Assembly: GCA_023362775.1 (NCBI GenBank)
Contig: JALMGJ010000012.1
Location: forward strand, 20,101,501 to 20,165,500
Direction of reading: 5' to 3'
Length of the DNA stretch: 64,000 bases
DNA from: Charina bottae
Taxonomy: Eukaryota > Chordata > Lepidosauria > Squamata > Charinaidae
The position numbers and the translations under genes were made by a program. Numbering within the stretch: the stretch's first letter is position 1; the number at the start of each line of letters is the position of its first letter. This document shows, piece after piece, positions 55,523 to 64,000 of this stretch. A model generated the notes under the pieces. That model searched no databases, was not told the DNA's origin, and was given only the letters and a program-made list of their open reading frames with translations.

Positions 55523-55825
55523 AAGAAAGGACATTTGGAAGTCTTGGTTGCCTCGCTACTAACCAAGGGCAGGAACAGGACACTCTTCCTACTGTATATC
55601 ACTCCTTCCATGAGGAGTTCTCTGACATCTTTTTCTCCTAAGAAAGAATTTCTAAAGCAAATGTTCACCAATCTGAATGAAGGCTGGCAGGGGGAAAAAA
55701 GAGAACGTTTCTGCTTGGCACACGTTTTCACAGCAAGCAAAGAGAACGGAAGAGCATTGGTCAGCATTAAATGACTAGAATGCAGGCCAGAGAGTATCAG
55801 ATGGGGTCGTGAAAGCTCCACTTAC

Positions 55826-56076
55826 GTCTTTGAAGCTCCTGCTTTCCTCTGCCCCCCAAACATTCTTGGCAGAAAACGGCCGTTCTTCCTGGAGAACCTG
55901 AGTGCTTTGATCTTCATTCTCCTCCATGCGCTTGAGCAACTCCTTGAAGGATTCATCCTGCTGCAAATAGCTGCCCAGCTGTTTGACATCATTTGGCAGC
56001 AAAGAGAAGGGCATCTCTTGACGTTCTTCATATATATAAGGAAAATCTCCGGTGCTCTTCTTCCCCATGAAATGAC
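55826..56076 (-). CDS. GRP: Gastrin-releasing peptide precursor, coding exon 2
   Basis: GRP is a secreted bombesin-family peptide acting on the GRP receptor in gut and nervous system. After the acceptor CTCTTGCAG the exon completes Gly62 and encodes HFMGKKSTGDFPYIYEERQE, so the active peptide ends WAVGHFM, followed by the amidation glycine and a dibasic cleavage site (GKK). The remaining ~75 residues form the C-terminal flanking peptide, ending SRSFKD as in other GRP precursors (SSNFKD in human). The donor is GTAAGT at 55825. The penultimate residue is Phe (TTC, 56071-56069), where most GRPs have Leu. Confidence 0.95.
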
Positions 56077-57566
56077 CTGCAAGAGGAAAGAACGTGCCAT
56101 GAAATTAGTGTCCATGGGGACATCCGTGTCCTTTTTGGCAACAAGGACTGCCTGGATCTGGAGACTGTGGCATCCAAGTTGGTTGGCTTGGAACAATTCA
56201 AGCAAGCAGAACGGCTGAAGTTCCCACGATGTGTTCTCTATTCTGCTCTTCTGTGCAAAAGTCAAATACACAATCAACTGTTTAGCAATTACCCCGCTTT
56301 TCTTTTAGAGAGCAAAAACAACTTTCTAGACCTCATATACACCCGTATGGATGCGGGGTGATGCTCAGCTAAATCTCAGCAGCCAAAACAGGGGCTTGCA
56401 TGCTCTACGCAGCTCCCTGGCACTTTCCATGACAAGCAGAGGAGGAATAAAATGATTATGAATAATAGGCAACGTTCTATTGATTATGACTGCCACAGAA
56501 TTCACCTTTTCTTGATAGGCAATTTATTTTCAGGGAGAATATGTTTGTGATCTTTGCTTTAATATAGACAAATGATGCTTCTAATCTTAGTTACATTTGC
56601 CGGCAAAGTAAATTCCTAGGGGTAAATTTCTGCTCCTCATGCAGAAGAGGGAAAAAGAGAAGTGTTAGTCCTGACAATGCTTAGAGAATGGGACATCTCT
56701 GTCTCTAGCTTCCAGCTCCTTTTTCCTGAATCTTCTTCCTTCCTTTTCTTTTTCCCAATCTACTGCCCTTCCATAAAACACTTTTATTACAAACAAACAC
56801 ATTTAAATTAGCAATCGGAAAGCATGAATATTTTAGTGAAGAATTGGCTTCCCAATCTCCAGGAATTCTGTCCACTGCAGTCCAAACACATCTCATTTAT
56901 TTTACATTTTTGAATGAATTTTATCCTTGGAGGCAGCAGAGCGTGCCACTGCTGACAGTCTTCTGATGTGCATCTTGGCTGTTTTCTGTTGCGGCTTTCT
57001 GCAGTGCATCTTTTCATCCTTTGGATGCCTCCCTGGCTGCCCAAACTTTAAAAAGCCCAAGGGGACCAGCTGCTCCATGACATCTTCCCTTGGGATTTAA
57101 AGGAAAATTGGGACGCGAGGGAGGCATGAATGTGGAGTTTTTCAGACATACCACAGAGAATGGGAGGGCTGGTGGGGGGGGGGTGATTGGAAGGAAGAGG
57201 AAAGCCATGGCATGGATGCTCTCCAAGGTAAGTGAGAGGTGGGTGGAAATAGCCCACTTTTCGAAGATTGGGGACAGATATGGCAAGCTTCCATAGTCTG
57301 GCATCCCGGCTAGTTTTTCCCAACCAGGTGTTGGCTGGGGGAAAATCCTGGAGGCATCTCCAGGTCTGGAAAACAATCCTTTCCTGCGCCCAAACCTAGT
57401 TCTCCAAGATGCCCGCACTGGCTTCCTCGCCCTCTGCCGAAATGAAGGCTGTAAGCGCCTCGGGGCAGAGCCCTGCATTTTGGAAACAAGTGCCTGCTTC
57501 ACGCGTTCCTGGCCGAGTGAGCCTCCCGGGGAAGCCCAGCCAGGGCGCTGGAGGACCCTCACTCAC
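56077..57566 (-). other. GRP: GRP intron 1
   Basis: Phase-1 intron with donor GTGAGT (57566-57561). No transposon is recognised in its 1.5 kb and it contains no convincing extra exon. Confidence 0.8.
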
Positions 57567-57750
57567 CCACTGCCCAGTGGCTGCCTCGGGGGTAGATCTT
57601 GGCCATCGCGGGCGCTCCCTCGACGCCCTGCAAAGAAGCCGCGCGGCCGCCGCCCCCTTGCAAGAGCAGCGCGAAGGCGAGGAGAGCCAGGAGCGGGGTG
57701 AGCTGCCCGCGGGGCTTCGGCAGCAGTTGGAAGGTCTCCGGGCGGGCCAT
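57567..57750 (-). CDS. GRP: Gastrin-releasing peptide precursor, coding exon 1
   Basis: It encodes residues 1-61 plus one base. The signal peptide has an unusually long N-terminal part (MARPETFQLLPKPRGQL) before the hydrophobic core TPLLALLAFALLLQ; cleavage probably falls near GGGGRA-ASLQ. The GRP region follows: APAMAKIYPRGSHWAV, with YPRGSHWAV identical to the chicken peptide in this part. The Met at 57750 is the first in frame. It is out of frame with the long GC-rich antisense-like open frame that overlaps it. Confidence 0.94.
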
Positions 57751-57859
57751 CGGGCGGCTGGGCGGCGTGGAGGGCTTTCGCGGGGCAGAGTCCGCGGAGC
57801 GCTTGGTCGGGAAGGGCGAAACGAGCAGCGGTGCCGGCCCTGCGGAGTCTGAGCGCGGC

Positions 57860-57935
57860 GCTGTTCCGTCTCACCGGCCGACCCGCCTTTATATGCCGGC
57901 TGGGCGAAGTGTCAGCAAAGGTCAGGCACGTGACG
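57860..57935 (-). promoter_or_regulatory. GRP: GRP core promoter: TATA box and E-box/CRE-like site
   Basis: On the minus strand CATATAAAGG holds a TATA box (TATAAA at 57893-57888), putting the start near 57860 and giving a 5' UTR of about 110 bases. About 35 bp upstream lies CACGTGAC on the plus strand (57927-57934), an E-box overlapping a CRE half-site (TGACG). The region is a CpG island (about 57560-58330). Regulation by cAMP or bHLH factors is inferred. Confidence 0.7.
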
Positions 57936-58620
57936 CCGCCCCCCGGGGAGGGCACGCCAGGATCTGGGGGCCGAGTGGCGCGCCTCCGTCTTCCTGACTG
58001 GCTGGTCCGGCGAGCGGCAGCCGAGCCCCACTTCTCCCGGCCGCGCGCCCTCCTCTCCCCGGGGCTCCGACGTTCCGCGCCAGCCAGCCATGCCTGCAGT
58101 CCCTCTTCCAGTCTGGCTCTGAGCCTTTCTCCCGGGAACGCTTTCAGTCCCGCGGACGGCCGCGGACGAAGTCGCCCCCTCGACGGGGAGGACGAGGAAT
58201 GGGATGGGGAGCCTCCCCCGGGCTTCCGTCCAGCCGCGACGCCGACGGCTCTCCTCAGTCGCTGGGACTGCAAAGCTGCCCCGCTGCCTTGTTTACAGCC
58301 GTGGGCCGAAGCTATGCGGGCTCCGAGGAGACCCTCCAGGGACGGGACTGGACGGCGCCCGCAGTGGGGTTCCAAAATCCGGGTGAGGAAGCGGTGCCTG
58401 AAGCCTCGCCCTGGCCCAGGAGAGCAGCAGTAGAGGCTTTGCGGGGATTCTGGGAGGAAGCCCTAGGTAACCTGTAAACCAGGAATCCTGGGAAAGATAG
58501 ACCCCTAAATCACTAAACCTGGTCACAACACAAATGACGGGCTCCCTCCTAAACGGAAAGAGTGCCTTTGAACATGAGCCAAGTGGTATCCCCCAACTAT
58601 CCACTCTATGCATGAACAGT
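57936..58620. other. GRP upstream CpG-rich flank
   Basis: High GC and CpG up to about 58330, then a return to AT-rich DNA. The long open frames on both strands come from GC composition and show no homology. Confidence 0.55.
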
Positions 58621-58950
58621 AATAGCGTATTATTATTTATGTATTTAAATTTATTACAGCCGCCCGCTCCCATAGACTCTAGCCTGCTTACCAATGCAAA
58701 TATAAAACAATAAAAATAGTTAAAAACATGCAACATATTAAGAGACAGCCTAGCCTCCTTTCCACCCCCAGACACTTCAGACTGGCAGTAAAACATGAAG
58801 AGGTGTCCCCACCTTGATGGCCAGGTGGCAGAACTAGCAAGGGGAAGGACTCCGTGGATGAAGTTCCTGAGATCCGCTATCGGGTGGGATCCACAGTGTT
58901 GTGCTTTACTCGGCTACGAGTGATCGCCAATGATGATGATGATGATGATG
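58620..58950. repeat. LINE tail remnants and (GAT)n
   Basis: An antisense LINE 3' end lies at about 58630-58700. At 58910-58950 the end ACTCGGCTACGAGTGATCGC with (GAT)n repeats the 3' end of the LINE fragment at 36890-37445. Confidence 0.6.
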
Positions 58951-59824
58951 AATGCTGGTAGAACGGCAGTCTTGACTCACCTCAGGACAATTCCATTCAT
59001 TCTTGGAACGCACGTGTTCCAACCCACTTCTTGTCTGTTCTAGTAGTTCTTCTCATGGTTAATCTTGCCCTTAATGTGTTGGGCTTATTTTTGCCAAGGA
59101 GATGCCCTATTGAATTGCCACATTTCAAAATAATTTATTTGGAACGGGCACCCATTTGGGGTGCAATCTGCATTTCATGATATCATCTTTGTTGTTCCCT
59201 TTCTTCATCGGGGGTCTAGTTGGAAGCCCCTGAGACTCTCTGATTAGGATACAGACGATGCTTCCCCCCCCCCCTGCACGCCCTTCATTCATATCTCGTC
59301 CCGTTTTCATTCAACAAGCTAGTTCTACAAAGCAGGGGTCGCTGAGAGCGAAACGTGGCCTACTGTGTCTAAAGGAAAGTCCCTTTCCCCCTCTGCATTT
59401 CAGGGGCCTCCCCCTCCATGAATGAAGGGGGAATCTTTGTTTCCCCCCTGTGGTTGGTGAGACTTGATAAGGCCTGGGACAGCCGTCCCCTTATCAAAGC
59501 AGGGGAAGGGGCTTTTCATACGTGGAGTTTCTGGCACTGATAACCAGATATTCTTGCCTCTGATTAATGAAGCCCTCTGACTCCCTTATTGTAGCTTGCA
59601 TCCTTGGATATGCCTGCAGCCTTAGAGAGATAGTGGGGAACACTCCGGCAAACACCCACGGTATGATCTGTTGGTGTCCAACATTATCCAGTTTTCTAAA
59701 TGCATCTTTTATTTTTCTGCTCCCCTTCCCCCACCAACACATGCTTCTTTCTGCACACAAACCCACAACATCTTGCTCTGAAAACGAATGGAGGGGAGAA
59801 CCTGACAGTATCTTTGCTACACAG
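58951..59824. other. Intergenic stretch, nothing recognised
   Basis: No repeat or gene recognised. The next expected gene by synteny (SEC11C, minus strand) is not seen. Confidence 0.4.
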
Positions 59825-59966
59825 GTTGTTTCCCTTCTTAAATCTGCACTGCCAGCTTTTGATCTGCGTTGTGGCTGTGGTCCAGAGTTCTACAAAGTGG
59901 ATACCCAGCACATCCGTTCCAGTCAGGGGGTGATTGGTGGGGCCTGCAATTTCGATGGTGCACCAG
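59825..59966 (+). other. Candidate unassigned exon
   Basis: A 142-base open segment lies between CTACACAG and the donor-like CAG|GTATAT. It encodes VVSLLKSALPAFDLRCGCGP, then EFYKVDTQHIRSSQGVIGGA and CNFDGAPG, phase 0 to phase 1. It has mixed composition typical of coding DNA, but I do not recognise the protein. It could be chance, an lncRNA exon or a remnant. Confidence 0.25.
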
Positions 59967-60970
59967 GTATATAAAACATATTATTTATCCTAACGGTGCC
60001 TGTTTGATTTTCTCACGTGAAGAACATTGTGCCTGATTCTAGTTGGGGTGGCATTAGCTGCTTTCCTTCCAAATTCTGGAAGCTGTGAGAATTTTCACTC
60101 CTTTTTTTTCCCCAATGGTATTCGGTGCATTATGTATGCTGCTTCAGGTTGATTAACCCCATCCAAGCAAGGATAATGAATAGGATAACATCTTGATGCC
60201 ACATTATGATGTCAGTTCTATAGGTTGCAGAGAGAGAGAATGAATTTCGTCTCCCATTTCCACCTCTACCTTTTACACATCCCCTAATCTGCTTCAGAGC
60301 ATTGGGGTTCTTCAGAATCATTTTTGGGGCACATTGCAGGATATAAAGATGAAGTGAACGTGCATTGTCTTGCTTTACTGATGTGGAATGTAGGCCATAC
60401 TCTCCCTTGATTAAACATTTGGGAAATTAGGGTACTATTTAAATACAAAAGCATATAACAAATGCTATCATTCTACACTGAACAAAGCATGGGTAGATGG
60501 GTATGCAAAATTATTTTTGTATTTATAACAGTCATATATTTCCTCTTACAAAGCTTATGTACAGTATATAGAATCAAGTCAACAAACAATGTTAGTGCAT
60601 TGTTAAAAATGTATCTGTTTTCCTTTGTGACAATTGTTCAAAATGTGTTCATATCCAAAAGTGAGCCCTCTGCGTTTTGACACATTCTGATGCCTAGTTT
60701 TAGCAATACGTCACACAAGTTGCATGGATCAGGAAGACATTAATCTGTTTTAATTTCCATAATCACATTGCCATTAAAAGATTTTTATTCCTTTCCTTTA
60801 CATTCTAACTAAATAGGATTTATTCTCTATTAAGGAAGAACTTAAACAAGTAAGATACAGTATCAACTTGTTTGTTTATTTATATATGTATAATATTTTT
60901 AATTTACCCAGTAAAAAAAGTTTTCTGGTAGATTTAGGTTAAAAGAATATAAAGACAAAAAATAACAACA
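59967..60970. other. Intergenic stretch, nothing recognised
   Basis: About 1 kb of AT-rich DNA with no recognised repeat or gene. Confidence 0.4.
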
Positions 60971-60982
60971 ATAATTAGTGCA

Positions 60983-61316
60983 ATGTATAGTCGAAGGCTT
61001 TCACGGCCGGAATCCAATGGTTGTTGTGGGTTTTCCGGGCTGTGTGGCCGTGTTCTGGCAGTTTTGGTTCCTAATGTTTCGCCAGTAGCTGTGGCTGGCA
61101 TCTTCAGAGGACAGGAGCACAGCTAGAAGATTCTCTTTGTGCCCAAGTGGAGGGTGTGTGTTCCTGCTGGTGTTTATAGCTGCTGAGAGGGTGTGTGTCT
61201 TCTGTGGGTCATTTACAAGAGATTAGGAGAGGGGTCTTTGTGGTGATTATGGGGTATGGTGCTGTCGTGTGTGGGATTAGCACATCTATTGTGTGAGCTG
61301 TTTGTATAATTATTGT
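60983..61316 (-). mobile_element. PLE insertion, family 1, truncated
   Basis: It starts ATGTATAGTCGAAGGCTTTC, as at 11772, and continues through the antisense hammerhead (about 61069-61113) into non-coding PLE sequence also seen at 12000-12160. The 12-bp TSD ATAATTAGTGCA is at 60971-60982 and 61317-61328. It keeps only one end, with no sense arm. Confidence 0.88.
61069..61113 (-). ncRNA. Hammerhead ribozyme core, family 1
   Basis: On the minus strand: TCCT, CTGAAGA, stem II GCCAG/CTGGC, GAAAC, then ATTAGGA. The ACGT stem III is changed to ACAT, so activity is doubtful. Confidence 0.6.
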
Positions 61317-61328
61317 ATAATTAGTGCA

Positions 61329-61700
61329 CTTTCTCTCTTGTCTCTCTCACACTCAGGGCTTCATAAAAATATTTAAAAGTGACCATCCTTCCCTCCAGTG
61401 TATGACTCTTTACATTATTGAAATAATTGTTGAATCTAAAATGTGAAATTGTAAATATAACTTTAGGCTTTATGAACAGAAGTACTGATTCCAAGTCATG
61501 AACTCATTCTGTGTTCAAATTGTCTGCACCAGGTTTTAAGAAAGATTCAGAGAAATTAGAACTGGTGAGGGGAAGAACAATGAGGATGATCAGAAAGTTA
61601 GAAATGAATTATTGTGAGGAGGGGAGTGGAGGGAAGGAAAGGAAAGGCATTTAGCCTTAAGAATTCGGACAAGAATTTTGAAAATGATTCATTTTTCTAA
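61329..61700. other. Intergenic stretch
   Basis: It contains an AAGAAAGATTCAGAGAAATT-type segment also seen at about 34658-34680, suggesting an old CR1-like repeat. No gene. Confidence 0.35.
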
Positions 61701-61704
61701 TTAG

Positions 61705-61970
61705 ACATAGATTTCTTGTGAAGGCTCTAATGCTGGGAAAGGTGGAAGGAAAGAGAAGAGGATGACCAGCAGCAAAGTGGATGGACTCAGTTATGGTGGC
61801 GATGAGTGCAATGTTGGGAGACTTGAAAGACCAGGTTAGGGACAGATCATTATGGAGAAAATCTATGTGGTTGCAAGGAGTCGACAACAACTTGATGACA
61901 CATAATCAATCAGTCAACCAACCAACCAACCAACCAACCAACCAACCAACCAACCAACCAACCTAAATTG
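61705..61970 (+). repeat. RTE-type LINE 3' remnant with (CCAA)n tail
   Basis: Frames give KALMLGKVEGK, then AAKWMDSVMVAMSAMLGDLK and a GVDNN end, parallel to the BovB C-terminus but from a different subfamily. The tail is (CCAA)n at about 61917-61960. Confidence 0.6.
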
Positions 61971-62490
61971 GGGCTTCAAAAACTCACTGGAATGGGTGGT
62001 GGACTATTTCTGCAATTTCCATCCCAAGATTATGTGCAGGGATAAAGAACCAGATGGTATCTCTTGGATCATAGGTAGGAAAATATTTTCTCCAGGAAAT
62101 TTGGCAGCCAATGCGATAAGACAGAGATAATACCCGTAGTTGTGCACCTGCCAAAAGCAAAGAGATACTTGCCCAGTTATACTAAGGGGAAATGCAGAGC
62201 CCCCCTCCCCCTTATCCATAGAGGAAGCTTTTAAAATATCCCACAGATATACAGTATATAAGGCAAATGTTAGGAAAAAAGATATCTGGCTGAAAACACA
62301 TCCTTGCAAAGGGCAAATGCTCAACCTCTGGTCCATAGGTGTGCTATTGTGTAATGGTCTTCCCCATTTTTCGTTGGTTGTCAGAAAATGAGGTAGTCAA
62401 GGAGAAGAAGACGTTTTCTGTTTTCATGACAACTATAAATGCTTTTTATATATGCTTCTTATATATGCTTTTTATATACTTTTTATAAAT
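61971..62490. other. Intergenic stretch, nothing recognised
   Basis: No gene or clear repeat. Confidence 0.35.
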
Positions 62491-62608
62491 GACGGACTCG
62501 ACCTTGCGGGAGCTGGGGTTGGCGACAGCCGACAGGAAGCTCTGGCATGGGCTGGTCCATGAAGTCACGAAGAGTCGGAAGCGACTGAACGAATAAACAA
62601 CAAACAAC
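62491..62608 (+). mobile_element. BovB 3'-end insertion (~118 bp)
   Basis: GACGGACTCGACCTTGCGGG to the terminal AGAGTCGGAAGCGACTGAAC and CAACAAACAAC is the BovB-type 3' end. A short TSD ATAAAT flanks it (62485-62490 and 62609-62614). Confidence 0.75.
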
Positions 62609-63170
62609 ATAAATGCTTTTGCTGGCCATATCCATTCTGAAAATCAAAACTGATATTCAAGAAAGAAGCTATTGGGACTATGAAGTAATTCATCTCCCAG
62701 TTTGGTAACTCATGAGAAAACCATCATTATTTGATGGCTGCAATGTGATCTGGAGAATATGGTAAATTTCATCACAAACATATGGTGAAGTACCAGGTAA
62801 CTCAAAATTCATTAGACTAAGAACTGGCATTCCTTATTTGACTATGTATTATACTTTCAGAAAAAAGGCAAATAATTAAAAGCTTCTGGTTAATTATGAA
62901 GCTGCTCTAATTTGTACCTTTTGCTAATCCAATGCACTTGGTTAACTTATGGTTCAGTATATTGTACAAATCTAGAAAATAGGTTAACTCAGAATTAATT
63001 TGAACATATTTATGAATGCAATCTCTTTCCCTCTGTGTGTGTGTTATTGTGGGTAATGACACATTTGTGCATATCCTCTCCAAAAAATAGAGAATGAATA
63101 GCATTTTAAACTGGATGATACATTTACAGAACCAGTTAATTTTAATTAACTGCTGTTTCAGGTATATTAC
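62609..63170. other. Intergenic stretch, nothing recognised
   Basis: AT-rich DNA without recognised features. Confidence 0.4.
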
Positions 63171-63173
63171 AAA

Positions 63174-63545
63174 TACAGGTAGTCCTTGCTTACTGACTGC
63201 CTCATTTAGCAACTGTTCAAAGTTACAACAATGCTGAAAAAGTAACTTTATGACCAGTCCTCGCATTTATGACCCGCACAGCATCAACATTCAGGCACTT
63301 TGCAACTGACAGGCATTTACAACTGTCGCAGCGTCCTGCGGTCACATGATCGCCATTTGTGTGCTTCACAACTGTCTTGTGTCAAGCAGAGTCAATGGAG
63401 AAGGCGGTAGAATCGAAAGTCATGGTCAAGTGATGTCTCGCTTAATGACTGCAGGTGATTTGTTTAATGACCTTGTTGGAAGTGAGGTTGTAAGTTGCGG
63501 TCACGTGATGTCTTGCTTAACGACTGCAGCAGAAATGACGTAAAC
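63174..63545. repeat. DNA-transposon-like interspersed repeat
   Basis: TACAGGTAGTCCTTGCTTACT, then GTCACATGATCGCCATTTG and CACGTGATGTCTTGCTTAAC resemble a very common squamate (notably snake) repeat with alternating 'gttgtaagt' motifs. I recall it from other genomes; I could not find a clear TSD. Confidence 0.5.
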
Positions 63546-64000
63546 AAGTAAATGTCTTATTTTTGTAAGTTCTCCTTTAATAGAGAATAAATCCTATTTA
63601 GTTAAAATGTAAAAGAAGGAAATAAAAATACTGTAATGACAATGTAGGATGAAGAGGTAGTTGAGAAAAATATATACTGAGGAATTAATTGCAATGAATT
63701 GGACCCAAACTAAACAACTCAGTTCAGCTATGTTGAAATCTGAGATTCAGTTTTGAATCACTGCTTGGTAACATTTGAAAGCTGACTTTGCACATTGGTG
63801 TCCCTTAAGTTTCAAACTGTGGGTAACTTAATTTAGATACAACCCAGTAGCCCAATGGCCCCTTTTCAAAACAAGCAAATGAAAAATCAATGGGGCGGGG
63901 AGAGAATTTAGAGAGGGAAATGGTAGGTGGGAAAACCTTAAATGTCTCCCCTCTTCCTGTTTTTCTCTGGTTTAAATTCCTCCTTTCAGCAACTCAAAAT
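63546..64000. other. Window end, nothing recognised
   Basis: No gene or clear repeat. An AAATAGGATTTATTCTCTAT-type stretch at 63570-63600 is the reverse complement of one near 60812-60835 (GGATTTATTCTCTATTAAGG), hinting at an inverted pair of repeats. Confidence 0.35.

Larger units (their letters stand above)
52093..55825 (-). other. GRP: GRP intron 2
   Basis: Phase-0 intron with donor GTAAGT (55825) and acceptor at 52094-52093. It holds palindromic MITEs (53030-53150, 54663-54797), a PLE fragment (53173-53320), a family A MITE (54993-55261) and a PLE mini-insertion (55423-55522), all listed separately. Confidence 0.8.

Noticed and set aside
55504..55821. Minus-strand frame as an extension of GRP exon 2
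   Set aside because: It lies beyond the GTAAGT donor, lacks homology and conflicts with the spliced exon 3.
57563..58375. 270-codon minus-strand frame over the GRP promoter
   Set aside because: It overlaps GRP exon 1 in a different frame, is Arg/Gly/Pro-rich and has no recognised motif; it is a composition artefact.
1..64000. CRISPR array, bacterial operon or prophage
   Set aside because: Introns, SINEs and LINEs show nuclear vertebrate DNA; short regular repeats here are microsatellites.

Overview
The window is nuclear DNA of an amniote, most likely a squamate reptile. It carries BovB/RTE LINEs, SINEs with BovB-like tails, CORE-type SINEs, L2/CR1 LINEs, a 5S-rRNA-like SINE, many hAT-type MITEs and Penelope-like elements (PLEs) with hammerhead ribozymes. 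Species cannot be named from the sequence alone.

Three host genes are supported, in an order known from other vertebrates: CPLX4 (last coding exon only, + strand, 560-787), RAX (complete, three coding exons, + strand, 22529-32065) and GRP (complete, three coding exons, - strand, 57750-52039). CPLX4 is a retinal SNARE regulator that is membrane-anchored through a CAAX box. RAX is the eye-field homeobox factor. GRP is a bombesin-family neuropeptide precursor. They are linked by conserved synteny, not by operon-like co-regulation. RAX and GRP converge across about 20 kb of intergenic DNA. GRP exon 3 has only 54 coding bases and was found by its splice acceptor and its match in length and sequence to the C-terminus of a GRP isoform.

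Layout: 1-2700 end of CPLX4 and flank; 2700-7420 a four-level transposon nest (SINE > hAT MITE > L1 fragment > PLE with inverted arms); 7.4-20 kb repeat-rich intergenic DNA (PLE in a CORE-SINE, solo LTR in a LINE, MITEs in a CR1); 20.5-22.5 kb CpG-rich RAX upstream region; 22.5-32.4 kb RAX; 32.6-37.5 kb SINE, MITE, solo LTR and LINE remnants; 38.0-42.9 kb a nearly full-length but dead L2/CR1-clade LINE inside an hAT MITE, both with target-site duplications (TSDs); 43-46.3 kb mostly repeat-poor DNA with possible regulatory elements; 46.4-52 kb BovB and unassigned DNA; 52-57.9 kb GRP and its TATA-box promoter; 58-64 kb repeats, one weak candidate exon and unassigned DNA.

The most notable observations are: at least three PLE families whose insertions carry recognisable hammerhead cores and 10-13 bp TSDs, including an 88-bp perfect palindrome that looks like two cleaved PLE ends joined head to head; a GRP peptide ending GHFM instead of the usual GHLM; and the nested insertions, which give a relative history of element activity.
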